Origin: Tridacna crocea
Taxonomy: Eukaryota; Mollusca; Bivalvia; Cardiida; Cardiidae
Length of the DNA stretch: 64,000 bases
Assembly (NCBI GenBank): GCA_943736015.1
Contig: OX031065.1
Location: 35,106,427 to 35,170,426 of the forward strand
Reading direction: 5' to 3'
Positions 10,425 to 21,635 of the stretch are shown here, in pieces (within the stretch, counting starts at the first letter, position 1; each line of letters opens with the position of its first letter). Under the pieces are notes generated by a model. It had not been told where the DNA came from, did no database searches, and saw only the letters and a program-made list of their open reading frames with translations. The position numbers were made by a program, and so were the translations under genes.

Positions 10425-10565
10425 GGTAACCAGCATTTTCTCCTTTTCCCACAATGTTTTCTGCCCATCCCAAATCAAATTTCAATTTTTGATTCACATT
10501 TATTTTGTCTGCAAATGCTTTCAATTTGGACAAGCCCAAAATTTTGTTGTTTGGTTAAGAGTTAA
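10425..10565 (+). mobile_element. Family A half copy
   Basis: Starts exactly at the hairpin centre (GGTAACCAGCATTTTCTCC) and runs to TTAA at 10562. The left half has been replaced by a sequence with AAGATCAGACAGCAC. Confidence 0.72.
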
Positions 10566-10790
10566 CCCTTTCCCAAACGACAAAATTTTGGACTAGACCA
10601 AATTGAAAGCATTTGCAGGCAGCAATTCAACACTTGCTGACAAGATGATTTCTGTCTATAATCGGTTAGAAAACCTTGTGGGAAAAGGAGAAAATGCTGG
10701 TTACCAGCATATTCTCCTTTTCCCACAATTTTTTCAAAAGGCGACTATTCAAGACCCGTAAAAACAAGGGATTGTTTGGTTAAGAGTTAA
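10562..10790 (-). mobile_element. Family A MITE, CCCTTTCCC subtype
   Basis: Reverse copy starting TTAACCCTTTCCCAAACGAC at the TTAA that ends the preceding half copy. It ends GGTTAAGAGTTAA. Confidence 0.8.
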
Positions 10791-10904
10791 AGTTAGATAA
10801 ACATTTATTGTGATTTTTATTAAAGTTCTTATATTTCTATGTAACTTTTGCTATGGCAATAACCCATGAGCACAGAATAGGTTATTTTAGTTTGCTATCA
10901 AACA

Positions 10905-10984
10905 ATCTGGTAACAATCCCATGTCCTTATAATCCTGAGGAAAATTGCCTTTGAAATCATATTTGTTATCTGCAAGTTTGTTAA
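10905..10984 (+). mobile_element. Family A remnant, hairpin lost
   Basis: It retains GGTAACAATCCC, CCTGAGGAAAATTGCCTTTG and CTGCAAGTTTGTTAA; everything between was deleted. Confidence 0.45.
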
Positions 10985-11165
10985 CCCTTTACCACACAGC
11001 TAAATTTTAGACCTATTCAAATTGAAAGCATTTGTAGATGACAATTTCATAGTGGTTCAAATAATGCAATTTTTCTTTGATATTATAGAAAACTTTGTGG
11101 TAAAAGGAGAAAATGCTTTTTCCTTTGGGTTGTTAAAAAGTTGTCATTGTATGGTAAAGGGTTAA
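10981..11165 (-). mobile_element. Family A MITE with hairpin collapsed
   Basis: Reverse copy with both TTAA ends. The hairpin is reduced to GGTAAAAGGAGAAAATGC followed at once by TTTTTCCTTTGGG. Confidence 0.68.
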
Positions 11166-11376
11166 ATCTTTACCACACAGCAAACTTTTAGCCTGGTCCA
11201 AATTGACAGCATTTGCAGACCATATATTGAATTTTTGCTCAAAAATTTAAATTTGTCTCAGAAATGTTAGCAAACATTGTGGGGAAAATAAGACAATGCT
11301 CATTACCAGCATTTTCTTCTTTTTCCTCAAGTTTTTCAAAAGCCTTGTTCCTCAGGACTGTATTGTAAATGGTTGA
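11162..11376 (-). mobile_element. Family A MITE, diverged
   Basis: Reverse copy sharing TTAA 11162-11165 with the previous one. The hairpin is imperfect and the distal end decayed to AAATGGTTGA. Confidence 0.65.
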
Positions 11377-11454
11377 TAAAGACAATTCTGAATTTTTGTC
11401 ATCGAGGTGATTTCTAGTAATAAAGACATGAGCAGTGCACTGTGAAAAGGGGGT

Positions 11455-11683
11455 TTAACCCATTACCACTCAATCCCTACTTTTGACGCCCCTGAGAAAG
11501 AAGCCTTTGGAAAACACTGTGGGAAAAGGAGAAAATGCTGGTAACCAGCATTTTCTCCTTTTCCCACAGTGTTTTCTACCCTTCCCAGAACAAATTTCAA
11601 TTTTTTAGTCACCTTTATTTTGTCGTCTGCAAATGCTTTCAATTTGGACCAGGCTAAAATATTCTCGTGTGGTAATGGGTTAA
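11455..11683 (+). mobile_element. Family A MITE, full length, young
   Basis: Forward copy, close to consensus. TTAACCCATTACCACTCAAT on the left, GGTAATGGGTTAA on the right, perfect hairpin with CACTGTGGGAAAAGG arms. Confidence 0.88.
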
Positions 11684-11772
11684 AGCATCTGCAAAATACA
11701 TCAACCCAGGTCAGCCTGCACAGTCAATGCAAGCCTGTAACTTTTAGCCATTTGCTCAATTTTTTGCCTGTT

Positions 11773-12001
11773 TTAACCCATTACCACACAATCCCTACTT
11801 TTGACGCCTCTGAGAAAGAAGCATTTAGAAAACATTGTGGGAAAAGGAGAAAATGCTGGTAACCAGCATTTTCTCCTTATCCCACAGTGTTTTCTACCCT
11901 TCACAAAACAAATTTCAAATTTTTAGTCACTTTTATTTTGTCGTCTGCAAATGCTGTCAATTTGGAAAAGTCTATAATATTGTCGTTTGGTAATGGGTTA
12001 A
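11773..12001 (+). mobile_element. Family A MITE, full length, young
   Basis: Forward copy near consensus with TTAACCCATTACCACACAAT and GGTAATGGGTTAA ends. One hairpin mismatch (CCTTATCCC). Confidence 0.88.
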
Positions 12002-12106
12002 GGAACAAGTCTGTCCAATGATTTAGTCAATTGTTAGACAAAATAGATTACATAGATCCGTCATAGTGTGAAGACCGATGTAATGCAGAGAGATGACCCC
12101 CATTAC

Positions 12107-12352
12107 AAAATGACCCATGGGTCTTTTTTCTACGTAGAGGAATGACCCATGGGTCATTTCTCTACATAGAGGAATGACCCATAGGTCATTTCTCTATGTA
12201 GAATAATGACCCGGGTCATTTTTCTACGTAGTAAAATGACTTAGGGGTCATTTCTGTATGTGGAATAATGACCTGGGTCATTCCTCTATGAAGTGAAATG
12301 ACTTCTGAGGTCATTTCTCTATGTAGAATAATATCATTTTGTAGGGGAGGAT
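12107..12352. repeat. Minisatellite of ~35-bp units, each palindromic
   Basis: About seven units, each with an ATGACCCATGGGTCAT-type palindrome followed by TTCTCTACGTAGA-like sequence (CTACGTAG is itself a palindrome). Later units drift (ATGACTTAGGGGTCAT, ATGACCTGGGTCAT). No gene overlaps. Confidence 0.75.
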
Positions 12353-12759
12353 CATTTCTCTGCAGTATAACTGCTCTGTGTTATACATAGTGAAGATGCA
12401 TGAAACCTCCTTTTGCCAGAGAGCACCTTTTTACACACTGTATTTATAATTATGCCTAATTATGCCCTCAACATACTAGAGCTTTAGAGTCTTTTTCAAA
12501 GAAAGAAATGTGTAAAATTCACAAATTCCAACTTGGACCAAATTTACATGTAGTATATATGTGCTCAAGATTTTAATATTTTGTTTGTGATTGGTAAGTT
12601 TGTCTGTGTTGTAACAGAAAAGAAACTCTGTTAATTCTTTTACCAGTGAAGCAGTTAAAATTAGTATTAAAAGATATCTTAAATTGATATTTTTTTCTAT
12701 CTTTTATATTTAACTATACCTTGTTCTATCAAATCCATATAAATACTCTCTAGCTACAC
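12353..12759. other. AT-rich stretch, nothing recognised
   Basis: No ORF, tRNA signature or known repeat apart from the end of the minisatellite. Confidence 0.5.
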
Positions 12760-12957
12760 TTAACTCATTACCAAATGATAAAATTTTAGGGTTGTCCAAA
12801 TCAAAGGCATTTGCAGAGGACAAAATGAAAGTGACTGAAAATTTAAAATTGTTTTGTGAAGGGTAGAAAACATTGTGGGAAAAAGGAGAAAATGCTGGTT
12901 ACCAGCATTTTCTCCTTTTCCAACAATGTTTTCTAAATGCTTCTTTCTCGGGTTTAA
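12760..12957 (-). mobile_element. Family A MITE, truncated
   Basis: Reverse copy from TTAACTCATTACCAAATGAT through a good hairpin to TTTCTCGGGTTTAA. The last ~30 bp are missing. Confidence 0.75.
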
Positions 12958-13149
12958 CCAAGAATGAAGTACAGTATAATGCCTGAATAGTACAATACAC
13001 TTGATCCATTGCTTTACAAACTTTTTGCATTTGCAAAAAATATCAACCAAGGTCAGCATCTGCAGGATGCCCTAGCTCAAAATTTTGATTTTGGCACATT
13101 TTCTGCAGGCCCATAGGGGACTTCAGGTTTGCACTCCACCCGTCTGTCA

Positions 13150-13565
13150 GTCAGTCTGGCAAATCAGTTTTCCAGACTTTTTTTTCTAAACGCTGGCAGA
13201 TATTGAGTGGAATTTTAGTGGGTAAGTCAACCACTATGACTTGCATATCAAGTTCGAGGTTCGTTTCAGTCTACTGATTTTTATCGAAATTAGGAGCCTT
13301 GGACTTTGAAATTTTCACAGAAAAAACAGTTTTCCTGCCTTTTTTTTCTGAACGATGGTGGATATTAACCTGATTTTTGCACTATCACTTACAGATCAAG
13401 TTCAACTTTCGTACCGCTCCACTGATTTTTCACTGATTTATGGGTCCTGGACTTCGAGATTTTCATTGACAAAGCACTTTTCCACACATTTTTTCAAAAC
13501 CCTGGTGCATATCACTTCATTTTTTATGTGTAAGTCAACCACCATGACTTACAGATCAGGATCCA
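13150..13565. repeat. Tandem repeat, ~160-bp unit, about 2.5 copies
   Basis: Each unit has TTTTTTTCTGAACG(A/C)TGG, AAGTCAACCACTATGACTT and GGACTTTGAAATTTTCACAG-like blocks, at roughly 13,172, 13,336 and 13,484. A further unit lies at 14,085-14,190. Confidence 0.65.
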
Positions 13566-13644
13566 GGATCAATACCTTCAAAAAAAAAAAAGCTATGGTC
13601 CTCGCAAAAATTCAGGTGAGCGATCCAGGGCCATCTTGGCCCTC

Positions 13645-14085
13645 TTGTTTAAAAATTCTTCTTCTCTGAAACCGCTGGTCAGATTTTAAAATAATTTCTC
13701 AGGGATGTTTTTTGGGTGACCCTTTTCAAAAATTGTTTGCGAAATTTTGATCCATTAAGAAACATGGCTCTGGTGAATGGGGGCTACTTGCACTATATGG
13801 ACATGAAGAAATTCTTGAAAATTCTTCTTCTCTGAAACCACTGGTTAGATTTTTAAATTTACAGAGATATTCCTTTGGTGACCCTTTTCAAAAAGTGTTC
13901 ACGGAATTTCTATCCGTCAAGAAACATGGCTGTGGTGAATGGGGGCTACTTGCACTATATGGATATGAAGGAATTCTTTGAAATTCTTCTCTGAAATGGC
14001 TGGTCAGATTTTAAAATAATTTCACAGCAATGTTCCTTGAATGACCCTTTTCAAAAAATGTTGCGAAATTTTGATCCGTCAAGAA
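13645..14085. repeat. Tandem repeat, ~170-bp unit, about 2.6 copies
   Basis: Units contain TTCTTCTCTGAAAC, TGACCCTTTTCAAAAA, AAGAAACATGGCT and GGGGGCTACTTGCACTATAT. A single diverged unit is also found at 35,036-35,235 in the loop of the 33.7-36.4 kb fold-back. Confidence 0.7.
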
Positions 14086-14197
14086 ACCTGCTCCACTGGT
14101 TTTTCACGGGTCTACAGGCCTTGGACTTAAAAATTTTCACTGATAAAACAGTTTTCCTCACTGTTTTTTCTAAACCCTCGTACATAATTGCTTCTTT

Positions 14198-14300
14198 ATA
14201 CCCCCGCAAAATTAATATTTTCGGGGTATACTGGAATCAGCCTGTCTGTCTGTCTGTCCGAGTGTCCATTTGTACAAAATACAAATGTCAGATTATTTTT
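14198..14300. repeat. Dispersed 'cctgtctgtctgt' repeat, copy 2
   Basis: Begins TTTATACCCCCGCAAAATTA and continues TCGGGGTATACTGGAATCAG, matching the start of the 7,929 copy. It ends soon after the CTGT tract. Confidence 0.6.
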
Positions 14301-14446
14301 ATCACATAACGATATTTCACAAAGTACAGATCAGATGATGCAAAAACATTCATGAATGTACCCGCGGTGTATTCCATGAGACCCATTCACTTGTATGTAA
14401 TGCGTACAAAATGGCGTGAAAAATGTCACACAAATGTGATATTAAG

Positions 14447-14660
14447 CGTGTATAAGAAAAATAGAGGATAATCAACTGATTATTTTGATGTGAAAAATAT
14501 CTCACGAGGATGCGTTGTTAGGCGTTGAAAAAACGAGTGTGCAGCACGAGTTTTTTTTTGTTTTTTTTAACGCCTTACGACGCATCCGAGTGTGATATTT
14601 TTCATATCAAAACAACAAAAAAAAACAGTTGATTATTCTATTTATTATATACCTTATTAA
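14447..14660. mobile_element. Palindromic MITE-like element
   Basis: The left arm (AGGATAATCAACTG, TTTTGATGTGAAAAATATC, AACGAGTG) is mirrored by the right arm (TTTTTCATATCAAAAC, CAGTTGATTATTCT). The arms are about 90 bp with a T-rich loop. No clear target duplication was found. Confidence 0.55.
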
Positions 14661-15154
14661 CATTATTATTTTTAATTTTTCGTTTGAAATTCGAAATCAA
14701 TACTTTGGATAAAGAGAGGAAATCAGGGACATAGTGCGAATGAATACATAATTTAAAAGAACAAAACGAGACTACTGGTTGAAAATATAGAACTTACAAT
14801 TAACACTATCTATAAGTTCTTCATGAAAAAAAAAGTAGTTCGTAAATTACGGCAGGAAGTGAAAGTTAATATCGTCACTAGTGATGATATCAAAATTTAT
14901 TACACTGGGAAATTCCAGGATTTCACTGCTAGGTATATAATAAAAAGTTATTCGTAATGGATATGTTACACTGAAAACAAGGGAGGTTATGTGATAAAAA
15001 AATATTTGCCGCTGAGAGAATTAAAATCAGTAAAAATGGTCCGCTAAAAGGCTTTGAACAGTGTGTAACTCTTTTCGCGCCAAATAAGTCAACTCGACCT
15101 CTTTCAAGGCACTAAATACAATCCGTTGAAACTTACAAAGATCTTGATTGTATA

Positions 15155-15241
15155 GGCTTGATTACACAAGCGGATGATACAGATCAAAGATCAGACTGCC
15201 TATTATGTGCAGTCTGATCTTGACTGTGCCGTCCGCAAAAG
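15155..15241. repeat. Short palindromic repeat (family D)
   Basis: TCAGACTGCC ... GTGCAGTCTGATCTTG, preceded by GCTTGATTACACAAGCGGA. The best match is at 50,104-50,191. Confidence 0.6.
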
Positions 15242-15547
15242 TCGATGTTTTCGCCAATGGCGATGAAAAGGTTCAAGAAACTCCAATATTTAATTAGTTG
15301 CGTGTTGCGCTAATTCCAAGGCTAATTGCCCATTATTTGCCATTAGAGCTAGCCGTATTCTCCATTGAGTGAGTGACATATGACGTAGAGTGCTCTATAT
15401 GGTATTTGTAAACATTTTATAAAATGGAGAAACGCTCGTTATGAAAAATATACACTACATACATGACAATCTTTCCATAGGTAATCTTCATAGTTATAAT
15501 ATAAACTTTATCCTGTTGTTCATTATTTTTCATTTTGCTCCCTTCTT

Positions 15548-15645
15548 TGACCCTTTACCCCATAAGGCATTTCTGTGGTATCACTAATTGACCCTAAATA
15601 TTATTTAACAGCAAGGATGAAGCCGTTTCTTATGTGTAAACAACA
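15548..15645 (+). mobile_element. Family B fragment
   Basis: Only one terminal half: CCTTTACCCCATAAGGCATTTCT, GACCCTAAATATTATTTAAC, GATGAAGCCGTTTCTTATG. The hairpin is missing. Confidence 0.65.
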
Positions 15646-15670
15646 GGCATTAGACGAATGTACATGTACT

Positions 15671-15902
15671 TTAACCCTTTAACCAACACTCCCTGATTTT
15701 CACGACCCTGAGATAGAAGCCTTTTGAAAACACCGAGGAAAAGAAGCAAATGCTTGTAATCAGCATTTTTTCTTTTTTTTTTTCCATAATGTTTTGCATC
15801 CTACTGGAAACATATTTTCAATTTTTAATTTACGTATATTTTGTCGTCTGCAAGTGCTTTGAATGTGGACCAGTCTAAACATTTCTTGTTTGTTAGAGTT
15901 AA
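15671..15902 (+). mobile_element. Family A MITE, diverged
   Basis: Forward copy with TTAA at both ends, an eroded hairpin, and a long T run inside the second arm. Confidence 0.7.
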
Positions 15903-16700
15903 AACTGACTTGTTCATTAGACATCAAAGGTCGTAAAGAAAATGATGAGGCACAAAATTAATCTTTTTTTCTGTCTAAAGCATGAATTTGTGTTGTCTTA
16001 GATAGTCGATCACCCAGTATTACTGACTAAACCTTTGAAATTCCAGAATTTATTTCTATTCATGCATGGCAAATTTAACAAATACTTACCGAATCTTCGC
16101 TAGACAAGGGTACTGATCACTTTTTTTCTCTATTTACCCTTGACTAGTCGAGTCGAGATTGGTAATCCCCGTATAGGTTACAGTCTGTTAAAAAAGACCA
16201 ATCAAAAGAAGCGTTTCAGTTGCTTTCCATCATTAGCAAACCATTTATAAAAATAGCAGCTGCAGGAGAGAGCTGTCGTGTATGCTAGGAACCATTTCGA
16301 AAAAATATACGAACAATATTAACTGCATTCTCTTTAACCAATCTGTTAAATGAAATATTATGATATACCTGTGTGTATTTTGTGGAAAGGGCTATGTTTC
16401 CCGAAGTTAGGTTTATTTCATACGGGCATTTTAACTATTTGACTCCCGTATAGACGGCGTAACGCTTGGTGACAATTTCTACTCGATCAGCCAAGGGTAA
16501 ATACAACCTTAGAAAGGTGGTGATAGTCACCCTTGGCTATCGAAGATGCCTGTTATTTACCTGGAGATTTCTCCCCAGTCTATATAAGTAGTAGAGAAAG
16601 AAGTTGTTGTTGTACAGCGACCGAGTTACTCCTGCATGGTTTTATCAAAGCGTTGAGAACGCTGTGGCATTTGTCAAGGAAGCCACTGTATGGAATCAAT
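15903..16700. other. No gene recognised
   Basis: Moderately AT-rich. ACCCTTGGCTATCGAAGATG at ~16,530 echoes CAAGGGTACTGATC and CCCTTGACTAGTCG earlier (16,108-16,150), a weak inverted relation across ~400 bp. Nothing coding was convincing. Confidence 0.4.
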
Positions 16701-16702
16701 AA

Positions 16703-17475
16703 TTTGAAAACAAGAGGATCATAATGGCCCTAGATCGCTTACCTGAGTCAATAGGCGAAATTCATAAATCCTAGTGAATAATTTATTTTCTGACCGATTG
16801 TCCGGTCAATTGAGCATAAAATGTGGCCTCTAAAGTGTCCACATGGAATTGCCTATAGTTGACTTAATTTATCACCCGATGTGACTCAATTTAGAACTCA
16901 TCACAAATTATCAAGACAAACAATCTGAATAGTTATCAGTTAATTGAGCAAGAAATGTGGCCTCTAGATTGCCCGCCAGGTGTTTCTCTTTGACCAAGTG
17001 ACAAAGCAAGTTCTATTTTATGCTGCAAATGCTGTTTTATGCTGAATGTTAAAAAGTTTAAAAAGTTCATGACCCCAGGTGACCCAATTCCAAACTCATT
17101 CAACATTTCACCGAGACAAACATTCTGGCCAATTTCCTAAAGTTGACCTAATTTATCACCCTATTGACCCAATTAAGCCCTAATAAAAAATATCAAGACA
17201 AACATTCTAAACAGTTTTCGAGTCAATTGAGTAAGAAAGTGTAGCCTCTAGACTGTCCACAAGGAAGTTTTCTTTAATTTGACCAAGTGACCTTGATTAT
17301 AATGCCAGTTGACCCAATTTTAAAGTTATCATAGATTTTATAAAGGCAAAGATTCGGATTAATTTTCAAGTCAATGGAGCAAAAAATGTGGCATCTAGAG
17401 TGCCCAAAAAATATTACTTTAATTTGACCTTGAGACCTAGTTAATGACCCCAGATGACCCAATTTTAAATTTGTT
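16703..17475. repeat. Tandem repeat array, ~150-bp unit
   Basis: Opens with ACAAGAGGATCATAATGGCC, then units marked by TCAATTGAGCAAGAAATGTGG, GACCCAATT and AGACAAACATTCT near 16,815, 16,945, 17,220 and 17,375. I associate this pattern with molluscan intergenic repeats. Confidence 0.6.
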
Positions 17476-17504
17476 GCGCTCAGTTGGGCTAACAAGATTT
17501 GAAT

Positions 17505-18120
17505 AGATTCACTACATACCAAATGACAAAGCTCTATGCTTTTGTAGAAAAACTTTGTTCCTTTGTCCGGATTTGTGATCCCCGGGGCGGGGCCAGTTTT
17601 TGACGCGAGCGAAATCATTTGAACGCTCTTGGAAGAGGTCTACTAGGGGATCCTATATACCAAATGTAAAAGCTCAACACTTTCCAGTTTTGGAGAAGGA
17701 GAATTCCAAAGTTTTCTGTCTTTGTTCCTATGTTTGAACTTGTGACCCCTGGGCCGGGGCCAGTTCTGACCCCAGGGCATCATGTGAACATAATTGGTAG
17801 AGGTCCACTAGGAGATGCTAGATGCCAAATATCAAAGCTCTACGCTTTCTAGTTTCAGAGAAGACATTCAAAGATTCTGCTATTTTTTTCCTTTCTGTTG
17901 CTATGGCAACCAGAGTTCAGGGTGGAATTCAATCTCTTGAACAAGTTTGATAGAACTTCACCGAAGGAATATCCCTTCCAAGTTTCAACAAGATTGGCCC
18001 AGGGGTTAAGGAGAAGAAGATATTTAAAGGAACTCTGGACAGACGGACAGATGTACGGTGGACAATGACCGATCACCCCCCCCCCCAAAAAAAAGTGTCC
18101 CTTAACGGAAGGATGCATGG
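17505..18120. repeat. Second tandem array, ~150-bp unit, ending in a 'gacagacggacag' tail
   Basis: Repeated blocks CCAAAT-CAAAGCTCTA(C/T)GCTTT, GGGGCGGGGCCAGTT and AGGTCCACTAGGAGATGC. It ends CCAGGGGTTAAGGAGAAGAAG ... GACAGACGGACAG. Likely the continuation of the preceding composite repeat. Confidence 0.55.
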
Positions 18121-18129
18121 GACGATAGT

Positions 18130-18871
18130 GACCATGTAAATTCACTGAATTCAATTAATTTCATACCTGGATGCAATGACTTTGAGATGTCTTTGTCCGT
18201 CAGAATCTAATTACCAACATTACAATTAAGTTTTCCACCTGTAAATATTCATGCGCAATCAAATGATTAGGGTGCAATCTTGGGACGAATAAGCCCAGGG
18301 ACGACCTGTTTTGGGACGAACGACCCCGGAGGCAAAGTAACAACTTTTGTTCATATCAGTGCGCCAGTAGAAGGCTATGAAGAGGTGAAGCTATTTTCAG
18401 TCAAAAGGAAGTATTTCGACGATTGATGGCCTTTTGCAGTTTATTTCAATGCGCCATTTCCAAGTATATAGCTGAATGCTTTTGAGAAAAAACTATTTGT
18501 CTAGAAAAATTGTGTTTAACTAGGTTTATTTTCTTCGGTTTTGAACATCTTATATGATCATCAGAATTCAATATTTATTATTGATCTCATAGTGGCATTG
18601 TCTCCGACAAATGCCACAAAAAAAACGATTATCTAAGATTTGATTCATCCGTTAAAATCCAATCAAATGACAGACTAAAATCGGATATTATCTCACTGCC
18701 ACTAGCTATTATCGCGTAGTATCTTGTTGGAGACGTAATTTGATTGCGCATTGCGCACCAAAGATCAAAGTACTGCAAAGAAAACTGATTAAATTTCTAC
18801 AAAAACTTTAAATCCATCATCAGATTGATGAACTTTAACTCTTTCAGCCCAATCGACGAACAAATGGTCTC
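18130..18871. other. No gene recognised
   Basis: Contains GGGACGAATAAGCCCAGGGACGA at ~18,283, which looks like a small direct repeat of GGGACGA. No reading frame of note. Confidence 0.4.
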
Positions 18872-19100
18872 TTAACCCTTTACTCCATAAGGCATTCCTA
18901 TGGTATCTCTAATTGACCCTAAATAATAGCAACGATGAAGCCGTTTCTTATGTGTATATGACACCTTTTGATAGCGTAGAAAACATTGTGACAAAAGGTG
19001 AAATTGCTCGTGATGAGCAATTTCACCTTTTGTCACAATGTTTTCCAAAGGTTCCTACAAGCAATGCGTTGAAATGAGTATGTATGGAGTAAAGGGTTAA
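18872..19100 (-). mobile_element. Family B MITE, copy 2, full length
   Basis: Opposite orientation to the 2,989 copy. TTAACCCTTTACTCCATAAG on the left, GGAGTAAAGGGTTAA on the right. The hairpin of GAAATTGCTCGTGATGAGCA type is perfect. Confidence 0.85.
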
Positions 19101-19297
19101 GGACGACATGGATCAAGATCAGGCTACAAAGAACGTGTGGCCAAATCTTGGATCTCTAATCCCGCTTGTAAGTAAAGTCTTTGAGATATAACTGTTGCAA
19201 CACATTTCAATGATATGCATTTTCAGCTGACAAAAGCAGCCGAGCTTATAATGAGTAGCGCAGAATGAGAAACGAGATGAAGGTAACAAGATATGTA

Positions 19298-19525
19298 TTA
19301 ATCCTTTACTGCACAATCCCCACTTTCAACGACCTTAAAAAAGACAGCTTTATAGAAAACAGTGAGAAAAGGAGAAAATGCTGGTAACCAGCATTTTCTC
19401 CTTTTCCCACAATGTTTTCTATCCTATGAACAACAAGCTTCATCATTTGAGCCAACCTTGATTTGTGGTCTGTTGATACTGTTAACTTGGACCAGTCCAA
19501 AATTTTCTAGTGTGGTTAAGAGTTA
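19298..19525 (+). mobile_element. Family A MITE
   Basis: Forward copy with TTAATCCTTTACTGCACAAT at its start. The hairpin has a shortened first arm (ACAGTGAGAAAAGGAG). It ends GTGTGGTTAAGAGTTA. Confidence 0.78.
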
Positions 19526-19644
19526 CTTAACCCTTACCCTACTTCAAAAATCAAATGAAACCTTCAAGCCGATAGTTTAAACCGGACTGACAAGATTTCA
19601 GGTTTATTTTTTTTTTGTTGAGAAAACATCTCAATATTGCACAT

Positions 19645-20083
19645 TATTTCATGCTTACCGGTAGGATATCGAGAAATAGCAGTGAAAATATTTTTCGATC
19701 TTACACTGGTACAACCAGTGAAAATACCGATTTTCACGTTCTTGTTGCCTAGGTAAATTGCGCGTGCCTAACAACCAGATGGGAAATATGGCGTCATATA
19801 CCTTACATTTCTCGCGCTTGACGTAATATTGCTATGCGGGAGGGGTACGCCACGGGGAATAAGAACTGTACTGAATTTTGATAAAGCTCCTCCCAAAAAG
19901 GGTAAAAAGCATGAAATAAATAGAATATTTGTTTTTTTCGGTGAAAGATCGAACTTTATTTCATCTCGTGAACACCATCGGTAATATTTTCACTCGTGGC
20001 TGCGCCACTCGTGAAAATATTACCGATGGTGTCCACTCGATGAAATAAAGTTCGATCTTTCACCGAAAAAAACAAATATCCTT
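19645..20083 (+). repeat. 480-bp dispersed repeat (family E), copy 2
   Basis: Same architecture as the 1,149 copy, with the terminal hairpin at ~19,935-20,070. It differs by a deletion near GCTATGCGGGAGGGGTACG. Confidence 0.7.
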
Positions 20084-20403
20084 TATGTATAGGTTCAAGA
20101 TCAGACTTCGGATGGATCTTGATAACACAGTCTTCAAAAGGTCAGCGAGTCACGCTTAGAAGCCTAAAGGTTAAAAAAAAAGCGCCTTCCATGTTAATCA
20201 CAATAGAGACAATTTGTCTATTGCAATCTATCTAGAACCAAACCTGCTGCCTCTCACTCCAGTGGTTCCAGGTCCTAATCCCGTGATTGGTACGAGTAAT
20301 CTTTGAAACTATCAATATTTTGGCATGAATACTAAAAAGATATCAGGGGTGATTTTCGAGGGATATTGAACTTGTTTCAAAATCGATATAAAACAATGAG
20401 GTT

Positions 20404-20606
20404 ACGTATTCACCAGCCATTCTTAAGAACATTCTTAGTCTTATTCTTCGGATTTTGTTTTTGTTGTTGTTGTGAAAGTTACAGAATTTTTGATCGGCTA
20501 AACCATTTGGTTTAGCCAATCAGAAGTTCTGTTACTTTTACAGTCAGGTAATCTTAAAGAATAAGACCAAAAATGTTCTTAAGAATTGTTGGTGAATACA
20601 GGTGTA
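20404..20606. mobile_element. Family C palindromic MITE, copy 1
   Basis: Almost the whole ~200 bp is one inverted repeat: CGTATTCACCAGCCATTCTT at one end and its complement at the other, with TTTGGTTTAGCCAATCAGAA near the centre. Copies 2 and 3 are at 40,216 and 44,184. Confidence 0.75.
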
Positions 20607-20649
20607 ACTTTTTGCTAAACGATCCAGGGATTCAGCGAGCTCAAGATAG

Positions 20650-20781
20650 GGGGAGTTTGAAATCATTGTGAGAAAAGGACGAAAATGCTGGCAGGTATCC
20701 ATCATGTACTCCTTTTCTCACAATACTTTCAGAAGCCTTCTCTGTAAGGGTAGATTAAAACTCGGGATGTTTTAGTGTGCA
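20650..20781. mobile_element. Family A-like remnant
   Basis: Hairpin arms ATTGTGAGAAAAGGACGAAA and TACTCCTTTTCTCACAATAC flank a diverged centre. The TTAA ends are lost. Confidence 0.5.
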
Positions 20782-20784
20782 GAA

Positions 20785-20945
20785 AATAACTCGAACACAT
20801 GGTGAGAAAAAAGTAGTAATGCTTGCTTGAAGCCAGCCAGCATTTCCTCCTTTTCTCACCAACTTTTCTAACCTCACATAAATAGATTCCACCATTTGAA
20901 TCAGGGTTTCTTCGCTAGCCGTCTACAAACTCTTCTTTAATGGAT
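20785..20945. mobile_element. Second family A-like remnant
   Basis: GGTGAGAAAAAAGTAGTAATGC pairs imperfectly with GCATTTCCTCCTTTTCTCACC. Subterminal CACCATTTGAATCAGG as in the 19,298 copy. Confidence 0.45.
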
Positions 20946-21404
20946 TATTTTGTCACGTGTTCAAAGGAATAAGGATAATTCACCAGAGCAAAAAGCTTAT
21001 ACTGATATATCTCCGTATTTTACATGAATCCAATGGTTCTCACTTCTTTCTGTGTGGATATCGCTTTTTTTCCCAAGACATTAAAATCTAGACTATTAAT
21101 CTTTCTATGGAAAATGTTGAAGATCGTGTTTCATAGATCACGAATGGCATGGCTACACTGTATATATATTGTACTGTTTTAAAGACAACTTTCAAATATA
21201 ACTGAGCTTCTATCAGATTAGTACGTAGTTGGTAAGTTTATTTTGTATTCCTTGTCGTTGTAACTTTTTAACAAACCAAGTTCATAGGCAGGGATGTAGT
21301 AAAACTGTGGCCATATATATATATATTTTTTAAATTTTCCTTTCTCTTTTCTTTTCTTTCTTTTTATCTCTCTTTTTTTTTTCTAGCAAAATATACATTG
21401 GTAC

Positions 21405-21635
21405 CTTATCTCTTTACCACACAACCAAATTTTAGACTGACCCAAATTGAAAGCAATTGCAGACGACAAAATAAACGTAACTCAAAAAATGAAATTTGCT
21501 TCCAGCAGGATAGTTAAACATTGTGGGAAAAGGAGAAAACGCTGGTTACCAGCGTTTTCTCCTTTTACCACAATGTTTTCAAAAAGGCTTCGATAAGGGT
21601 CGCAAAAAACCAGGGATTGTTTGGTGAAGGGTCAA
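21405..21635 (-). mobile_element. Family A MITE
   Basis: Reverse copy whose hairpin carries compensating changes (GAAAACGCTGG / CCAGCGTTTTC). The terminal TTAAs are mutated. Confidence 0.75.

Noticed and set aside
12107-12352. CRISPR-like array
   Set aside because: The units are contiguous with no unique spacers, and the genome is animal.
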